A DNA stretch of 64,000 nt from the NCBI GenBank assembly GCA_002914845.1, contig JXTC01000160.1, forward strand, positions 375,925-439,924. The letters run 5' to 3'. Both the position numbers and the translations under genes were made by a program. Source of the stretch: Trema orientale (lineage: Eukaryota > Streptophyta > Magnoliopsida > Rosales > Cannabaceae). Shown here piece by piece: positions 47,101 through 59,998 of this stretch. Each line of letters opens with the position of its first letter. Within the stretch, counting starts at the first letter, position 1. The notes below the pieces were generated by a model that was not told where the DNA came from, did not search any database, and saw nothing but the letters and a program-made list of their open reading frames with translations.

Positions 47101-50100
47101 TGATTGTCTGTTAGGTTCGGTGTTAGTTATATAGCTTAGGCCTCTTTTTTTAATTCTTTTTACCTCTTAATATGTTTATTTGCATATGCAGTACGAGAAA
47201 TTAAAATTAGAGGAGACTAAAAAACTTGAAGAGAAGGATGTGGAGAAAATAAAGGAAGAGAAGCATCAACATCAAATTGAGATTACAAGACTTAAGGAGG
47301 AACTAGAATTGACCAAAAACAGACATGAAAGTCATTGTCTGCAGTTAGAGGAAAATGCCAAGGAAGAAAAAGCAGAATTGGAGAAGAAGTTAAAGGAATT
47401 TGAGCATGAAGTGATAGATTCAAGGAAGAAGACAAAAGAACTAGAGTCATCTGCAGAGTCTAAATCACGAAGATGGAAAAAGAAAGAGCGTATTTACCAG
47501 AGCTTTATAAATTTCCAATTTGGAGCATTGCAGGTTTGCCTAAATTGTATGATCTTTAAGTTTAACTCACTTATGGGTTGACAATCATTCTAAATGCTAT
47601 TTAATGATGGTATTTAGGATTTAAGGACTGCATTGGAGTCCACAAAACGCGAAGTTTTGAAGACAAAAAGAAGCTGCTCTGAGGAATTTAATTACTTGGG
47701 TACTTGATGTTTGCTTGCTTAGTTTTCTTTGTTTTAGTTGTTATTCTTTTGGGGCTCTTTTCCTGTTTTGTTCTCTGTTGTTTTTTGATTTATACACATT
47801 TACATACAATAGGATCGAAGCTTAAAGGACTTGCCGATGCTGCTGAAAATTATCATGTAGTTCTTGCTGAAAATCGAAGATTGTATAATGAGGTTCAAGA
47901 TTTGAAAGGTAAATTATTTAGCATACTAGTAGTTTAGGTTCTTTTTTTTTCCTGTTTTTCTCTTTCATTCTCAACCCCTCCCTCCCCCTCTTTTGGGCGC
48001 ATATGATTATTGCTTGTTAGCTAATGATATTTGTATATGCTTCTTCTTGTAGGTAATATAAGAGTGTACTGTCGAATACGACCATTTCTTCCAGGGCAAA
48101 GTAGAAAACACACCACAGTAGAACACATTGGGGAAAATGGTGAATTAGTTATTGCGAATCCCTCTAAACAAGGAAGTCATAGGCTATTCAAATTCAACAA
48201 GGTATTCAGTCCTACAGCTACTCAAGGTATAAACTTTTGTAACTTGCCTCAAATAATTTTCAATATTCTGCTTTTGTTTTCGTATTCTGTTTCAATATTC
48301 TACTCAAGGTACTAGATTAATGAGAGATGTTGCATGACAAATGTTAACAGAGGAGGTTTTCTTGGACACACAACCATTAATCCGTTCTGTTCTGGATGGA
48401 TATAATGTCTGTATATTTGCTTATGGTCAAACGGGGTCTGGAAAGACCTATACAATGGTATGCAATTTGTTCATATTTTGTCAAATTTTATATACAAATG
48501 TTTATTTTTGGTTTAACTTGTCTCTTTTATTACTCCAGAGTGGACCTAGCATATCATCAACAGTTGACTGGGGAGTCAACTACCGAGCTCTGAATGATCT
48601 TTTTCAACTTTCTCAGAGCAGGAAGAGCTCCATTGCTTATGAAGTTGGTGTTCAAATGGTTGAGATATATAATGAACAAGTTCGTGATCTACTCTCAAAT
48701 GAGAGTTCTCAGAAAAGATATCCTTTATCTCTCTTTCATTTTCATATTTATTTTTATGGTTGAAACTTGAACTATAACTTATGGTTTGCCTTAAACGGGC
48801 CTAAATTTACACACACTTATCTTTAAATGATATATAATATGCATATATAGGGCCAGTTTGGTAGAACTGTAGATTTTAAGAAAAACACATTTAGCTGTGC
48901 TGAATGAAAATTCCGCTGTAGCGTAAAGTAGTAGAGTGTTTGGTAAACTGTAATTTTAAAGTGTTATGACTTGAAAAAGCTATATGTGTGGTAAACTGTA
49001 TAACTGAATTGGTGTGCAAATATAAAATGACCAAAATAAATCAGTTATGCATATTTGTATATACTAAAGATATTAATAACTTTTTAAAAAAAAATTGATA
49101 TTGAAAATAAACTTAATTAAATTAGTTACTCAATTAAATTTATTTTATTTTATTTTAATTTACTTTATTTTCATATGAATTTAAAATTTCAATAAAGAAT
49201 CAATTTGGTCACTTCAAAATAATTAATATGAAGAGTATTTTAGTCAATTATGACTTAAATATATTAATATTTTTTTAAAAAAATTGATATGAAAATAAAT
49301 TTAATTAAATGTGTGGCATTTTTACTTTTAAATTAGAGTATTTTAGCCATTATGATTAATTCATTAAAATATAATGTAGATTCCTATATAATATAAAAGC
49401 CAAAATTGCCTCCTGTAGATTTGTAAAAAATTATTGAATAATCTGATTTTCAGGTTTTTACCAAATATCTTTTGGCTCACAGATTTTTGAAAAGTAGTTT
49501 TAACTTATTAAGAAGCTAAACTAAATTGGCCCACAGTGCTTCTTTGTACTTTTATTTTGTATTTGCTTAAGAATGATTGTTCTCCTCTCTGCTTTATTTT
49601 GGTTCTTTTTTCTTTTTTTTTTTGTCTTTAACTTGCACACACTCGGGATTTGGAGTACTGCCCAACCAAATGGGTTAGCTGTTCCTGATGCAAGCATGCA
49701 TCCTGTTAAATCAACCAAAGATGTCCTTGAATTGATGAATATTGGGCTAATGAACCGGGCAGTTGGTGCAACGGCCCTCAATGAAAGAAGTAGCAGATCC
49801 CACAGGTTTTATTCTTCAAACAAAGTTTTTTTTTTAAACCCTGTTTACATATTGGTTTTATTTCTGATCATAGTTTCTTTTCAACAAAATGATGCAGTGT
49901 TCTCACTGTTCATGTTCGTGGTACTGACCTGAAGACTGATACTGTTCTACGTGGTAGTCTCCATCTGGTTGATCTTGCTGGCAGTGAGCGAGTAGATCGC
50001 TCTGAAGCAACTGGAGATAGGCTTCGGGAGGCACAGCATATAAATAAGTCACTATCAGCTCTTGGAGATGTAATTTTTGCTTTAGCACAAAAGAGTTCAC

Positions 50101-52511
50101 ATGTGCCATATAGGAATAGCAAATTAACTCAAGTCCTTCAGAGTTCTTTAGGTACTTCCTAATTTTTAGTTCTCAGTTGGAATAATATGGTACCTTTATT
50201 TTCTTAATGTCTTGTATGTACTTGTATACTGTTTTTCAGTATTTTCTATTGATGAATCCTTTGGGTTCTTGTTTTCCCTCCCCAACTGTAGGTGGTCAAG
50301 CAAAGACCCTTATGTTTGTACAGCTGAATCCTGATATAGAGTCGTACTCTGAAACTATAAGTACTTTAAAATTTGCGGAGAGGGTTTCTGGTGTTGAATT
50401 AGGTGCTGCTCGGAGCAACAAAGAAGGAAGAGACGTTAGAGAACTCATGGAACAGGTCCTAGTTTTAACTCTTCTTAAAACATGGCTGGTTAGATATACT
50501 GGTTTTCAACATTATGCTCAAATTCTGGAGTATTGTTGCTCTGGATTTCTATTAATGCTTTTAACTGGGAGATTTATGGTCTCTTTTCTGATGCAATGAA
50601 TATACTAAAATTTCACAATCCTAGACATTGAAAAATCATTCAAAGTGAAACAGGGTCCACTCAGTGCATGTCCTATGAAAGTAATTGCTTGTCACTCACT
50701 TCCATTGATTTTTAAAGATCCATTCTCTTTCATAGATGACCAATCACTTGATCTTTTGATGCACAGTGTTGTGATTGGTCAACTGTTTCTTAGGTTCTTG
50801 GGATGAATAAGACCATATGTAATTAGTAAACCTTGGTGCCTCTTCTCTTAAACTTTCAAGTACCTGGCAATTGCTTTGCAGTTTAATTTTTTTGTCGTGT
50901 ATAACAAATACTGGTTCACTGTCTACTGTTTTTACACCTTCATTATGTGCATATCTGGCTTTGTTCGTTTCCTTCTATGTGGGGATTACACCTTTCCTTC
51001 ATGGTAAGGACTGCCCTTAACCTGAAGCCGTGGTCTTTAAACTTCATGGCTCCCACTACTTATGTATTCCCTGTTCTTGTTTTGCTTCAGTTTTGATTTT
51101 AAACCCATTTCCCAGCATGTTTCTGTAGCATATGAACCTCTTTCACTATGACAAATTTATGTTGACTCTGAATTGGATCTTAACTTCATATGTTTGACGT
51201 AAAATGTTTGGTACATCTTTTTATTACTCACTGTCTAGTTATTGAACATCTTTCAGGTGGCATCCCTTAAGGATATTATTTTGAAAAAGGATGAGGAGTT
51301 TGAGCAAATGCTGAAGGCTAATGTCAATGGTGCTAAGCATGGTATGAGCTCGCTGAGATATGGATCTTCATCTCCAAGAAAACGTTCAGTAGGGACTCCT
51401 CGACAGAGCAATCAACTGTCAGGAGGGAAAGGATTGGGGCCAGGTGAAAAAACAGCTTCTGATATGGACAACTGCTCAGAATATAGTGAGAAGCATTCTG
51501 AAACTGGTTCTCAGCAGTCGATTGAAGACTTCAGAAATCAGAAAGAATTTTCCACTCAGTTGAAGGTTGGAGGAGATTCAAGTCAGAATTTAAATGAAGA
51601 CTTTGAGCTCTTGGGATTTGGGGATGCAGATTCTGAGGAGAGATTAAGTGACATATCTGATGGTGGTCTTTCAATGGGAACAGAAACGGATGGTTCAATT
51701 GCCAGTGTTGTGGAGTTCACTCTGTTCCCGGAAGTTACAAAACCATTGGAAAACACTAAATCTTTAAATGCGCAAGCTGAACAAAGTAAAGCTGGGAACA
51801 TACAAACTGAGAAAACTCAGACCGAGAACAATCGAGCAGAGAGAACACAATCTGAGAACACTGAGAAGTGAGTATTTCTCTTTCTCTCGCCTCGACATCT
51901 CTACTGTTCCCTTCTTGCTATTAATACTTAATTGCTGAATGCACTTTTCAAATAGTTTAAGTGGCCAACTGTGCTACTGTTACATTTCAGTGACCTTATC
52001 AAAGCTTTTGTTACTCTACCTTGTGAATTTTCTTTGGTCCAAGTGGTTTTGGGAGATCTTTCATTTGATTCAGCTAGCTATCATAAAACTTTCAACAAAT
52101 AAACCTAATTATCTTGTTTTTATTTGACTGCAATCAGGCTAACTCTACCATCTAGACTCCCAAAGCCTCCTCAAAAGCCGGCGTCAGCGAAATCATCTCG
52201 GTTGTCATTGACCAGAAGTTCCTCAAAGGTTTTGTCAGGTATGCCATCTTCTTCTCCACCTCTGTTTACAAGTGTTGTGTTGCCACTCTAGCCTTAAGGG
52301 TAATGGTAATTCAACAATCTCAACTCCAACCACAACTTTGATATTAGAAAAACTGCTCCTTCCTGCCAAGTCTTTTTCCTTTCCGGCTCACTTTCTTCCC
52401 ACCATTATTCGCTACTCATATTCAACATTATTGTTTCAAGCTATGTCAGGTGCTAGAAAACCTACTACAGGCAGCTCCTCTGCGTCGAAAGCTCTCAAAC
52501 GATGGCAGTAA
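44139..52511 (+). CDS. KCH: Kinesin-14 with N-terminal calponin-homology domain (KCH type)
   Basis: Coding exons: 44139-44250, 44395-44552, 44704-44795 (N follows), 45140-45392, 45547-45671, 45825-45908, 46049-46126, 46223-46315, 46405-46434, 47192-47533, 47618-47699, 47813-47908, 48053-48226, 48351-48457, 48539-48717, 49641-49805, 49898-50151, 50292-50455, 51257-51867, 52138-52238, 52441-52511. All join in phase, giving about 1,127 residues. Residues 40-160 are the actin-binding calponin-homology domain. Residues 285-515 are mainly coiled coil. The neck [12 protein letters not shown] leads into a motor (520-865) with P-loop [23 protein letters not shown] and YRNSKLT. The tail is Ser-rich and basic at its end. 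The family is plant-specific, minus-end-directed and links microtubules to actin. All motor motifs are intact. One exon end is lost at the N. Confidence 0.95.
44796..44796. other. Single N removing an exon end in the CH domain
   Basis: The exon starting at 44704 reads in frame to FQILDL and then meets the N. No splice donor follows, while the next exon begins in phase 0 with GSLVPVL. The end of the exon (a few codons) and its donor are missing from the assembly. Confidence 0.8.
48718..49640 (+). other. U12-type AT-AC intron in the kinesin motor domain
   Basis: The intron between motor exons begins ATATCCTTT (48718-48726), the U12 AT-AC donor consensus. It ends TGCACAC (AC at 49639-49640), with a branch-site-like TCTTTAAC at 49625-49632, about 10 bases before the 3' border. 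Only this choice joins the flanking exons in frame ([16 protein letters not shown]). No GT donor fits. Confidence 0.88.
48850..49532. mobile_element. MITE-like insert inside the U12 intron
   Basis: The ends GGGCCAGTTTGGTAGAA and CTAAACTAAATTGGCCC form an imperfect terminal inverted repeat around 683 bp of AT-rich non-coding DNA. It makes up about three quarters of the intron. No clear target duplication is seen. Confidence 0.6.
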
Positions 52512-52756
52512 CTGGCAATTTGGATTAGGATAGAGTTGTTAGACCTATTTTTGTGTGGTGCATTGTTGCTAGGATCCCCATTATAGTTTTTATTCCAATT
52601 CTCTTCTGGCTTCCTTTTGTCTGATATTTGAAGAGGCAATTGGAAAATTGTAAAAATATGTATTTGAAGGATCATAGTGTAACTTTGTTTGACGTTGTTT
52701 TTTCTTTTGTTTCTTTTTTTTCTTTCTCAATATAGTTGTTGAATATTAGTTGGGTT

Positions 52757-54205
52757 TTGATTAATTTTTAATGTAGTTGTTTAGGATTATCTGAGTGTTT
52801 TCATAACTTTTGGGCTGAAATCAAGTCTACTCATTGGGTACTCTTAAGAGGCACTCTCAAAAGTGGGCTGCCAATGCAATTTCATTGTTGGGATTATAGG
52901 GGGATTACTCACTAGTACAAAGAAGGGAAAAACTAGAAACTCCAGACCTTAATTTTTTTTTTTTTTATGGGGGAAGAGAGGGTGGGGGGGATCTAATGAA
53001 AAGTGTGAGTCACGATAAGATCACCTATCTAAATGCCATAATTTTAAAAATGTTGAAAATTCTGGTTTTATTTAGGTAATTCAATTAATTGCCAAAATAA
53101 CCAGATGGGATTTAATTGATTACATCCACAGTGAGCAGTAGATACTTCTAAGTTAGAACTGAAATGGGTTATTAACAGAAAAAACCTTTGGCCTTTTACT
53201 TTTAGCCAAAAATTAAAAATAAAAAACCTTGGGTTTCTTGTTATATCAAAAAAGACCTTTTGATTTTGAAATTCTATCAAGTTGAGCCCGAAATGGATAT
53301 TTGGTCAAAATTATAATGCGAAATGAACCATGGCATTAGTACCCAATTTGGGATGAAAATGACTTACTCATCTTTCTCTTCCAGTTAGCCTGGGCGAGGC
53401 ACATGAGATTATACACGAATGGAAAATAGGTAATTTTGTAGACTAAGTTTAACCAAATAGCTGATTAAGGCCCAATTTGATTGGATTTTAAAATCCAAAA
53501 GTTTATATATAAGGGCAAATGAGTTGATTTGCATGCTAATTTTCGCCAAATTGTTGATTCATTCGTACTTGTTTTGAAATCTTAAAATTTTATTTGATAT
53601 CACTAGAAACTCAAGATTTTATTTGCTAAAATTATAAAAGCCCGTTTTTTTTTTTTTTTCTAAGCAGAAGTGAAATGTGCATATTTCCTACACGAGCCCA
53701 TATTTGAGAGGTGTAATAAGGTAAGATATAGTGAGTATACCGAACATTAATGCTTGAAATAGAGAAAATTCAATCCATTTTTTTTTTCTTTTTTCACCCA
53801 AAAAAGGGTTGTTAGTATGTTTGGCCCTTGAATTATCGTCATTTGGCAATTTTTTTTTTTGGTAATTAAGTCATTAAATTTAAAAGTTAGTTACAATCTC
53901 ATCCTAATTATTCAATTCTGTCAAATTATAGATGGAAATTTCATGTGCAGGGCACGTGATCACTATCCAAAATTCCTATCACTTCCCTTTAATGCCCACT
54001 CATGTGCACTTCACGTGTAATTTCCATCCATTATTTGACAGAGGCTAACAATTAGGATGAGATTATAACTGATTTGAAAATTTAAGGGCTTAATTGCCAA
54101 GAAAAAAAATTCATAGGTACCAAATGATGATAAATTTAGGAGCCAAACATGCTAACCGAAAAAAAAAAAATGTAAGTCAACCGAAAAAAAAAATTGTAAG
54201 TCCCA
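52757..54205 (+). repeat. Kinesin 3' flank, duplicated at 56530-59150
   Basis: From about GAAATCAAGTCTACTCATTG the flank is collinear with 56577 onward, including AGTGGGCTGCCAATGCAATTT and the palindromic element near its end. It is non-coding; only the last part of the kinesin 3' UTR may precede it. Confidence 0.75.
53809..54155. mobile_element. Foldback MITE, copy 1
   Basis: The left end GTTAGTATGTTTGGCCC and the right end GAGCCAAACATGCTAACC are inverted copies that extend inward (CAATCTCATCC / GGATGAGATT). It is about 347 bp with no coding content. A second copy is at about 58790-59118. Confidence 0.65.
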
Positions 54206-55226
54206 TTGAATTGTAAAAGATTCGAATCATCTTAGGCCCCAAAGTTTTTATTTTTCCCATTTTTCTTTACTATCATACTTCTATTTAAAGAACTTAGGAG
54301 TTTGTTGAAAATAAAATATGATATAACTAGTTTGTAAATATGAAAAAATTTGATAAAAATGATGTTACTCGAGAAATATTGGAATATGATTATTATTTTT
54401 TTTCGAACCAATGCAGAATTTCAGTCAAATAATCATTTTTCTCTCCCCAAAATAGAAAAAATAAAAAAAATAAAAAAACATGTGAGAAGTAAGGATTGGA
54501 TATTAAGTTGGGAGTTCGACTCTCAGGGTGCGTAAGTTATTTTCCTTTCATTATAATAAGTGAAGGTCATTAGTTAAGCTCCCATTAAAAAAATTGAAAT
54601 TTTTATTACCAAACTGGCATCAATCACTGAACTAAATAAAATCGTAGTACTACTAAAATATTATTCAAAATGTATTTATAAAGTAGTCATTCTATTTCTA
54701 TACTCGTTCTCCATCAACTCCATTCCTAGTTGGTGGCGTATAAAGATTCTCATAATCTCAACTTAGACAAGAACTCACAATATTTCATTAATATAGTGAT
54801 GTGTTCATTCTTTTCTATGTTTGTACACTTCTTCTTTTTTATTGTTTTTTTCTTTGGTATACTTGAAAGCGGACAATATAATAGAATAAAGATGGCTACA
54901 ACAACTTTGCAAGCTCTCCTCCTCTCTTTATCTCTCTAAGTTTTAGAGTGTTTGTATGGCTCCTAGGTATCAAAAACTCTCATTTTCTGCTGTAGAATAT
55001 CTTATTTATAGGTAATTGAGTGTAGCAAGTGTTAGTGCTAGGTGTAGTGATTGGGAACAGTGTGCGCAGCTCTCAGTCACTATGCACACGCAAGGCGTAG
55101 AACATAGGAACCGCACGTGGAACTCCCCGCATGTCCACCTTTGCACGCGCACACCGAGCTCTCTTGGCCCTATCTGAGCATGCACCGAGCTCTCATGGCC
55201 TTGTTCGCGTGCTTGTGATTGAATTA
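54206..55226. other. Intergenic region without genes
   Basis: A GC-richer patch at about 55040-55210 (with CACGCGCACACCGAGCTCTC) has a frame on the minus strand that resembles nothing I know. No gene is supported. Confidence 0.4.
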
Positions 55227-55766
55227 GGGATAATGGCACAAATGCTTCCTAAACTGTTCAACATGTGGTGATTTGGTCCTCAAAGTTTCAATTATAATTA
55301 AGTTCCTAAACATTTGATTTATAGTAATTTGGTCCCTGAACTATTTAAATTTTAACCTTCTGTTAAATTTTTGACAAAAAACACACATGACGAGTATGTG
55401 GTGACATATGAAAGTGTATTTGAAAAGTAATTTAGAAAAATTTCAATCATAAAAAAAATAATCATATAAAAAATTTTCTCTAAATTTCCATCTCTAAGAA
55501 CCCTAAAAAATACAAACAGTACATCTTTCATTCTCTCAAAATCCTTTTATCCAATTTATTTACCTTTAAATATACTTTCAAATGCTACAACGTGCTCCTC
55601 ATATGTGTTTTTTGTCAAAAATTTAACAGCATATTGCAATTAGACAATTCAAGAGTCAAATTGCTTCAAATCGAAAAAATTCAGGAGCTTAATTACCTCA
55701 ATTAAAACTTTGAGGACCAAATTACCACAAGTTGAATAATTTGGATACCATTTGTGCCATAAACCC
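55227..55766. mobile_element. Foldback element, relative of 28667-29214
   Basis: The ends GGGATAATGGCACAAATG and ATTTGTGCCATAAACCC are inverted repeats that continue through most of both halves (GGTCCTCAAAGTTT / AAACTTTGAGGACC). It is 540 bp, with no coding content. Confidence 0.72.
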
Positions 55767-56529
55767 TAATAATAATGCAACTTCCTTTTTTTGGAAGAGC
55801 TAGAAGCTGGTCCCCATAATTATGAATGGCAATATGGTGAACTGGGGATGGTTTTTCAATTACCATCCCTAACTCCGAAAGTCAATCACAATACTATATC
55901 TACCACATTAACCATTTTTTTAGATACGGGGACGGTGCGGGTATTAACCAATGGATAATGAGAAGAACTGTGGTTATCTATTACCCATTGATAATAATAA
56001 AATATTAAAAAAATTAAGATGAAAATACTAAATCTTTTTCATAATTAACAAAATATTAAACAAAACAATGTATTAATAATTTTTCAAACTCTAAAATTTA
56101 AATATATAAGTACATATAACTCTCCAAACTTATTATTTTGCTATAGATATAAGAATATAAATAATATAAAGTTAAATACATATCTATATATCCTTTCAAA
56201 AAAAAAAAATACATATCTATATATCCTTTCAAAAAAAAAAAAACATATATATATAATAATTTTTTATTTGAATATATATATATCGGAGTGGGTACGGTGT
56301 AGATTATATTAATACTGTCCCCGTACCATAATTGCATATTAACGGTGCAGCTATTGCCCGCCTCGGTCATTTTCTCCGCTTGAGCAGTTTTTTCTCTCCC
56401 TATTCGGATCAGATAACCACAGATTCCTGTAATTATGGGTTATATTGCCATCCTTACCCACAATCCAAAAAAGATTCTAAATCCACAATGAAAAATGCCA
56501 AAGAACAGTTGGGTGTTGATGGGTTTTTA
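55767..56529. other. Intergenic AT-rich region
   Basis: No gene. A short tandem duplication of CATATCTATATATCCTTTC plus an A-run lies at about 56179-56242. Confidence 0.5.
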
Positions 56530-56766
56530 ATGTAATTGATAAAGATTAGTTGGGTATTTTCATTTTTTTTGGGACTGAAATCAAGTCTACTTATTGAGCA
56601 CTCTTAAGTGGCACTCTCAAAAGTGGGTTGCCAATGCAATTTTGTTGCAGGAATTATGGCGGGATGACTCACTACAGTACAAAAAAGGGGAAAATGAAAT
56701 AATTGAGAATTTTTTTTTTTGGGTAGGGAAGGGTCTATAGCAAGAATGAGTCACAATAAGAATATT

Positions 56767-57286
56767 AGGGGTGTTCATCTAATTCAATTTGCACTTTTTT
56801 CAAAAATTAATATCCAATCTGCACTGGTGTAGATTTCAGAAATCGTATCCAATCCAATCGCATAAAATGTTTTAACCAATTCAATATGATCCATGAATGT
56901 GTCAATTGGATTAATTACTTTAGATCGGTTATTTTTTTTTATTCTGGATGCATAAATTTGGGTCATTTGTTTTAAATAAGTTTGGCTCACTACTCATTAT
57001 TTTAGGATTTTTTTTTTCATTTAAAAAGATTTTACATCTTAAATTACAACCAATAGTAAAGTTTACAATATGTGTGAATGATAAAACATGTATAATATAT
57101 ATATATATAATTTAAGTGCGGATTAGATTGGATCGATTATTTTCAAAGTGAAAAATATATCCATTCGCATAAGTGTGGATTTCAGTAATTCCATCCAATC
57201 TAATCTGTACATATGCGGATATCTACACCTTGCAAATTGGATCGTGCGGATTAGATTTGATCATGCGAATTTTGAATACCCCTAGA
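56767..57286. mobile_element. MITE-like insert
   Basis: The ends AGGGGTGTTCATCTAATTC and GAATTTTGAATACCCCT are imperfect inverted repeats. Comparison with 53000-53030, where the flanking text is continuous, shows this 520-bp segment was inserted. It has no coding content. Confidence 0.65.
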
Positions 57287-57814
57287 TAAGATTACACATC
57301 TAAACGCCGTAAAACTTAAAAAAAAAATGTTAAAATTTTTGCTTTTATTTAGTTAATTCAATTAATTGCCATAATAACCATATAGGATTTAATTGATTAT
57401 ATTCACAGTGAGCGGTAGATATAAGTTAGAAATGAAATGGGTTGTTATCATAAGAAACATTTGTTTTTTTTTTTTTAAATTTTAGCCAACAAAACAACCT
57501 TGCGTTTTTTGTCATATAAAAAAACACCTTTTGATTTTGAAATCTTATCAAATTGGGCCCAAAATATTTGATCAAAATTAGTATGCCAAAAGAGCTATAT
57601 GGCATTAGTTGCCAATTTGGGATTAAAATGACTAACTCATCTTTCTCTTCTCAAGTCACATAACATTAAAAACGAATGGCAAATAGGTAATTTCGTAGGC
57701 TAAGTTCAACCAGATTGCCGATTAAGGCCCAATTTGATTGGGTTTTAAAATCCGAAGATGTAAGGGTAAATAAGTCAAAATAAGTCAACTTGCATGCTAA
57801 CTTTTGCAAAAAAC

Positions 57815-58506
57815 TGGGTCTATTGTCATCCCATTGCCTACTCTCCCCACTCCTGTTTTTTATAAACTTTTTAAATACAAAAGTGACCCTAAATGAAATT
57901 CTTTTTAGTACTAAAATTGTTATTAAAAAAATTTTGTTTACACGTTCTATAAACGTTTTAGAAGAAAAAAAATACTCTTCCCACTCCTTTCTTAAACACT
58001 ATTCATTTTTCTTAAATATTATTTATCTTGAACCTTAATTCTCTCGTAGATTATGCCTAATTAAATTATTTTGTATTATCATACAAGAGGTATCCTAATT
58101 CTCTTGTAGATTGAGCTTGCTTGCAATATCTCTTTGAGTGCCTCAATAATTGCCAGAATATGCTTACTTATTTAATAGAACCATTAAATTTGTTGCGTAG
58201 AAGTATTGACCCAAAACTGCTAATTTTGTTGGTTAGAACTTAGAAGAGGGGTGAGAGGATGAAAGAGATGATGACGAGATGAACAGAAGAAGAGAAAAAC
58301 GTGAGAGGCTAGGGGGTAAAAAGAGAAATGAAATGAAGAATGTGAGAGGATAGAGGGTGGGAAGAGAAGGAAGAAAATTATATTAGGGATAATTTTAGAA
58401 AAAATAAAGGTGTAGAAAGTAATTTTCAGTTTTTTAAGTATTATCTAAATGTGTGGTTCTAGAAATAGGATAAAGAGAGTAAATAGAAGGCTGACAATAA
58501 ACCCAT
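57815..58506. mobile_element. Mutator-like MITE
   Basis: The ends TGGGTCTATTGTCATCCC and GGCTGACAATAAACCCA are inverted. Flanks TTTTGCAAA and CTTTGCCAAA look like a diverged 9-10-bp target duplication, and the paralogue at about 53545 shows the empty site. The ends resemble those of the element at 36433. Confidence 0.62.
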
Positions 58507-58789
58507 CCTTTGCCAAATTGTTGATTCGTCCGTAATTTGATTGAATTTTGAAATCTAAATGCTTTATTTGATATTATTAGAAATTCAGGATTTTATTTGC
58601 TAATATTATAAAAACTCATGTTTTCTCTTTTAAAAAAAAAAAAAACAAAAGTGAAATATGCTTATTTCCTACGCGAGCCTATATTTGAGAGGTGTAATGA
58701 GGACTAGTGGTATACCGAACATTAATGCTTAATATAGTGAAAAGTCGATCCATTTTTTTTTCTTTTTCTTTCTTCACCCAAAAAAGGGT

Positions 58790-59118
58790 TGTTCCGTGTT
58801 TGGCAATTTTGCCTCCGAATTTCTGTCTTGGTAATTAAATTCTTAAATTTACAAATCAATTGCGATATCATCCTACTCGCTAATTTTAGTCAAATTATGG
58901 ATGAAAATTTCACGTATAGGGCGTGTGATCATTTTCCAAAATTCCTATTACTTCACATTAAAGCCCACTCATGTGCACTTTACGTGCAATTTTCATGACA
59001 GAGGCTAACGATTGGGATGAGATTACAATTGATTTATAAATTTAAAAGCTTAATTGCCAAGAAAAAAATTAAGGGACCAAATTACCAAATGATAAAAAAT
59101 TTATGGGGCAAACATGCC
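58790..59118. mobile_element. Foldback MITE, copy 2
   Basis: This is the counterpart of the element at 53809-54155, carried along in the segmental duplication. It has the same inverted ends (TGTTTGGCAATTTTGCC; GGGGCAAACATGCCAATCC) and more divergence. Confidence 0.6.
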
Positions 59119-59155
59119 AATCCAAAAACGAAAAAAAAAATTGCTACATCCCATT

Positions 59156-59900
59156 TGTTGGGGGATAATTTTCCCAACATGTCTAAGGAAACGACATGAC
59201 GCAATATCGATCAAAAACGGCGTCGCTCCCAACCTATCTCTTGGACCGACCAGAGTGAAGCCCCACCATGCCACGAGGGAGAACCGAGCATGTAGAAAAG
59301 AAGCCACGTCAGTCATGTTCCCCAAGGAAAAACTATCGTGGTCGGATTCCATGCTGCTATCCGAGCAGGAACCAACAAACAGCCGACCAAGAATATAAAA
59401 GCGTAAGCCCGGCCAGGAAAGAGAGTAAAGAAAATATGGGCTCAGGAGAGGCTGACATCTGGCCCAATCACGTACTTGCGACAGTATAAACGGGTAGGTA
59501 AGGTCCTTTTATATTCGCAGGGACACGTGGATGTTAACCCTAGCTTTTGGGGGACCACAAAACCACTATAAATAGCCTCATAATCACCTGAAAGAGGTAA
59601 GCCGCCACAAGTCCCAAAAACCCTATTTGCCTTTTCTCCTCTCTTCATCATTTATTACTGCAGCACTATTCCATCAAACCTTTCATTGAAGGAATCGCTA
59701 ATCATTTTTCTGTTGAGGAGATTTGGCAGGTACCACACCGGTACCACCCATCACTAGTTGGTGAAAAGTCTAGGCACAACCTTTTTCAAGGTTGTACGGA
59801 CCGCACCTACATCAAATCTGGGTTTTGGACTCTCTTGAGAGAGAACCACTCAAGGGCGCATGACGCGCGTTGGGTCACGGACTAAAATCCACACCCAACA
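59156..59900 (+). repeat. 5' LTR of the gypsy element
   Basis: The 745-bp LTR begins TGTTGGGGG and ends CCCAACA. A TATAAATA box is at 59567-59574. It is GC-richer than its surroundings. The next bases (TTTTGGCGCTAGAAGGAGGG, 59901-59920) are in the position of the primer-binding site. Confidence 0.85.
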
Positions 59901-59998
59901 TTTTGGCGCTAGAAGGAGGGCCCTAGCTGGAAAACCAGCCCATAGCCCTAACCAGCATCATCAAACAACTTCCCCCCCAAATCTAACCGACCTCTATC

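Larger units (their letters stand above)
56530..59150 (+). repeat. Duplicate of the kinesin 3' flank, enlarged by two inserts
   Basis: This is collinear with 52757-54205 but interrupted by inserts at about 56767-57286 and 57815-58506, which the first copy lacks. The duplicate ends just before the gypsy LTR. Confidence 0.75.

Noticed and set aside
48718-48730. A sequencing error converting a GT donor into AT in the kinesin
   Set aside because: The full ATATCCTTT consensus, the branch-like TCTTTAAC and the AC end all agree with a U12 intron; a single error would not create these.
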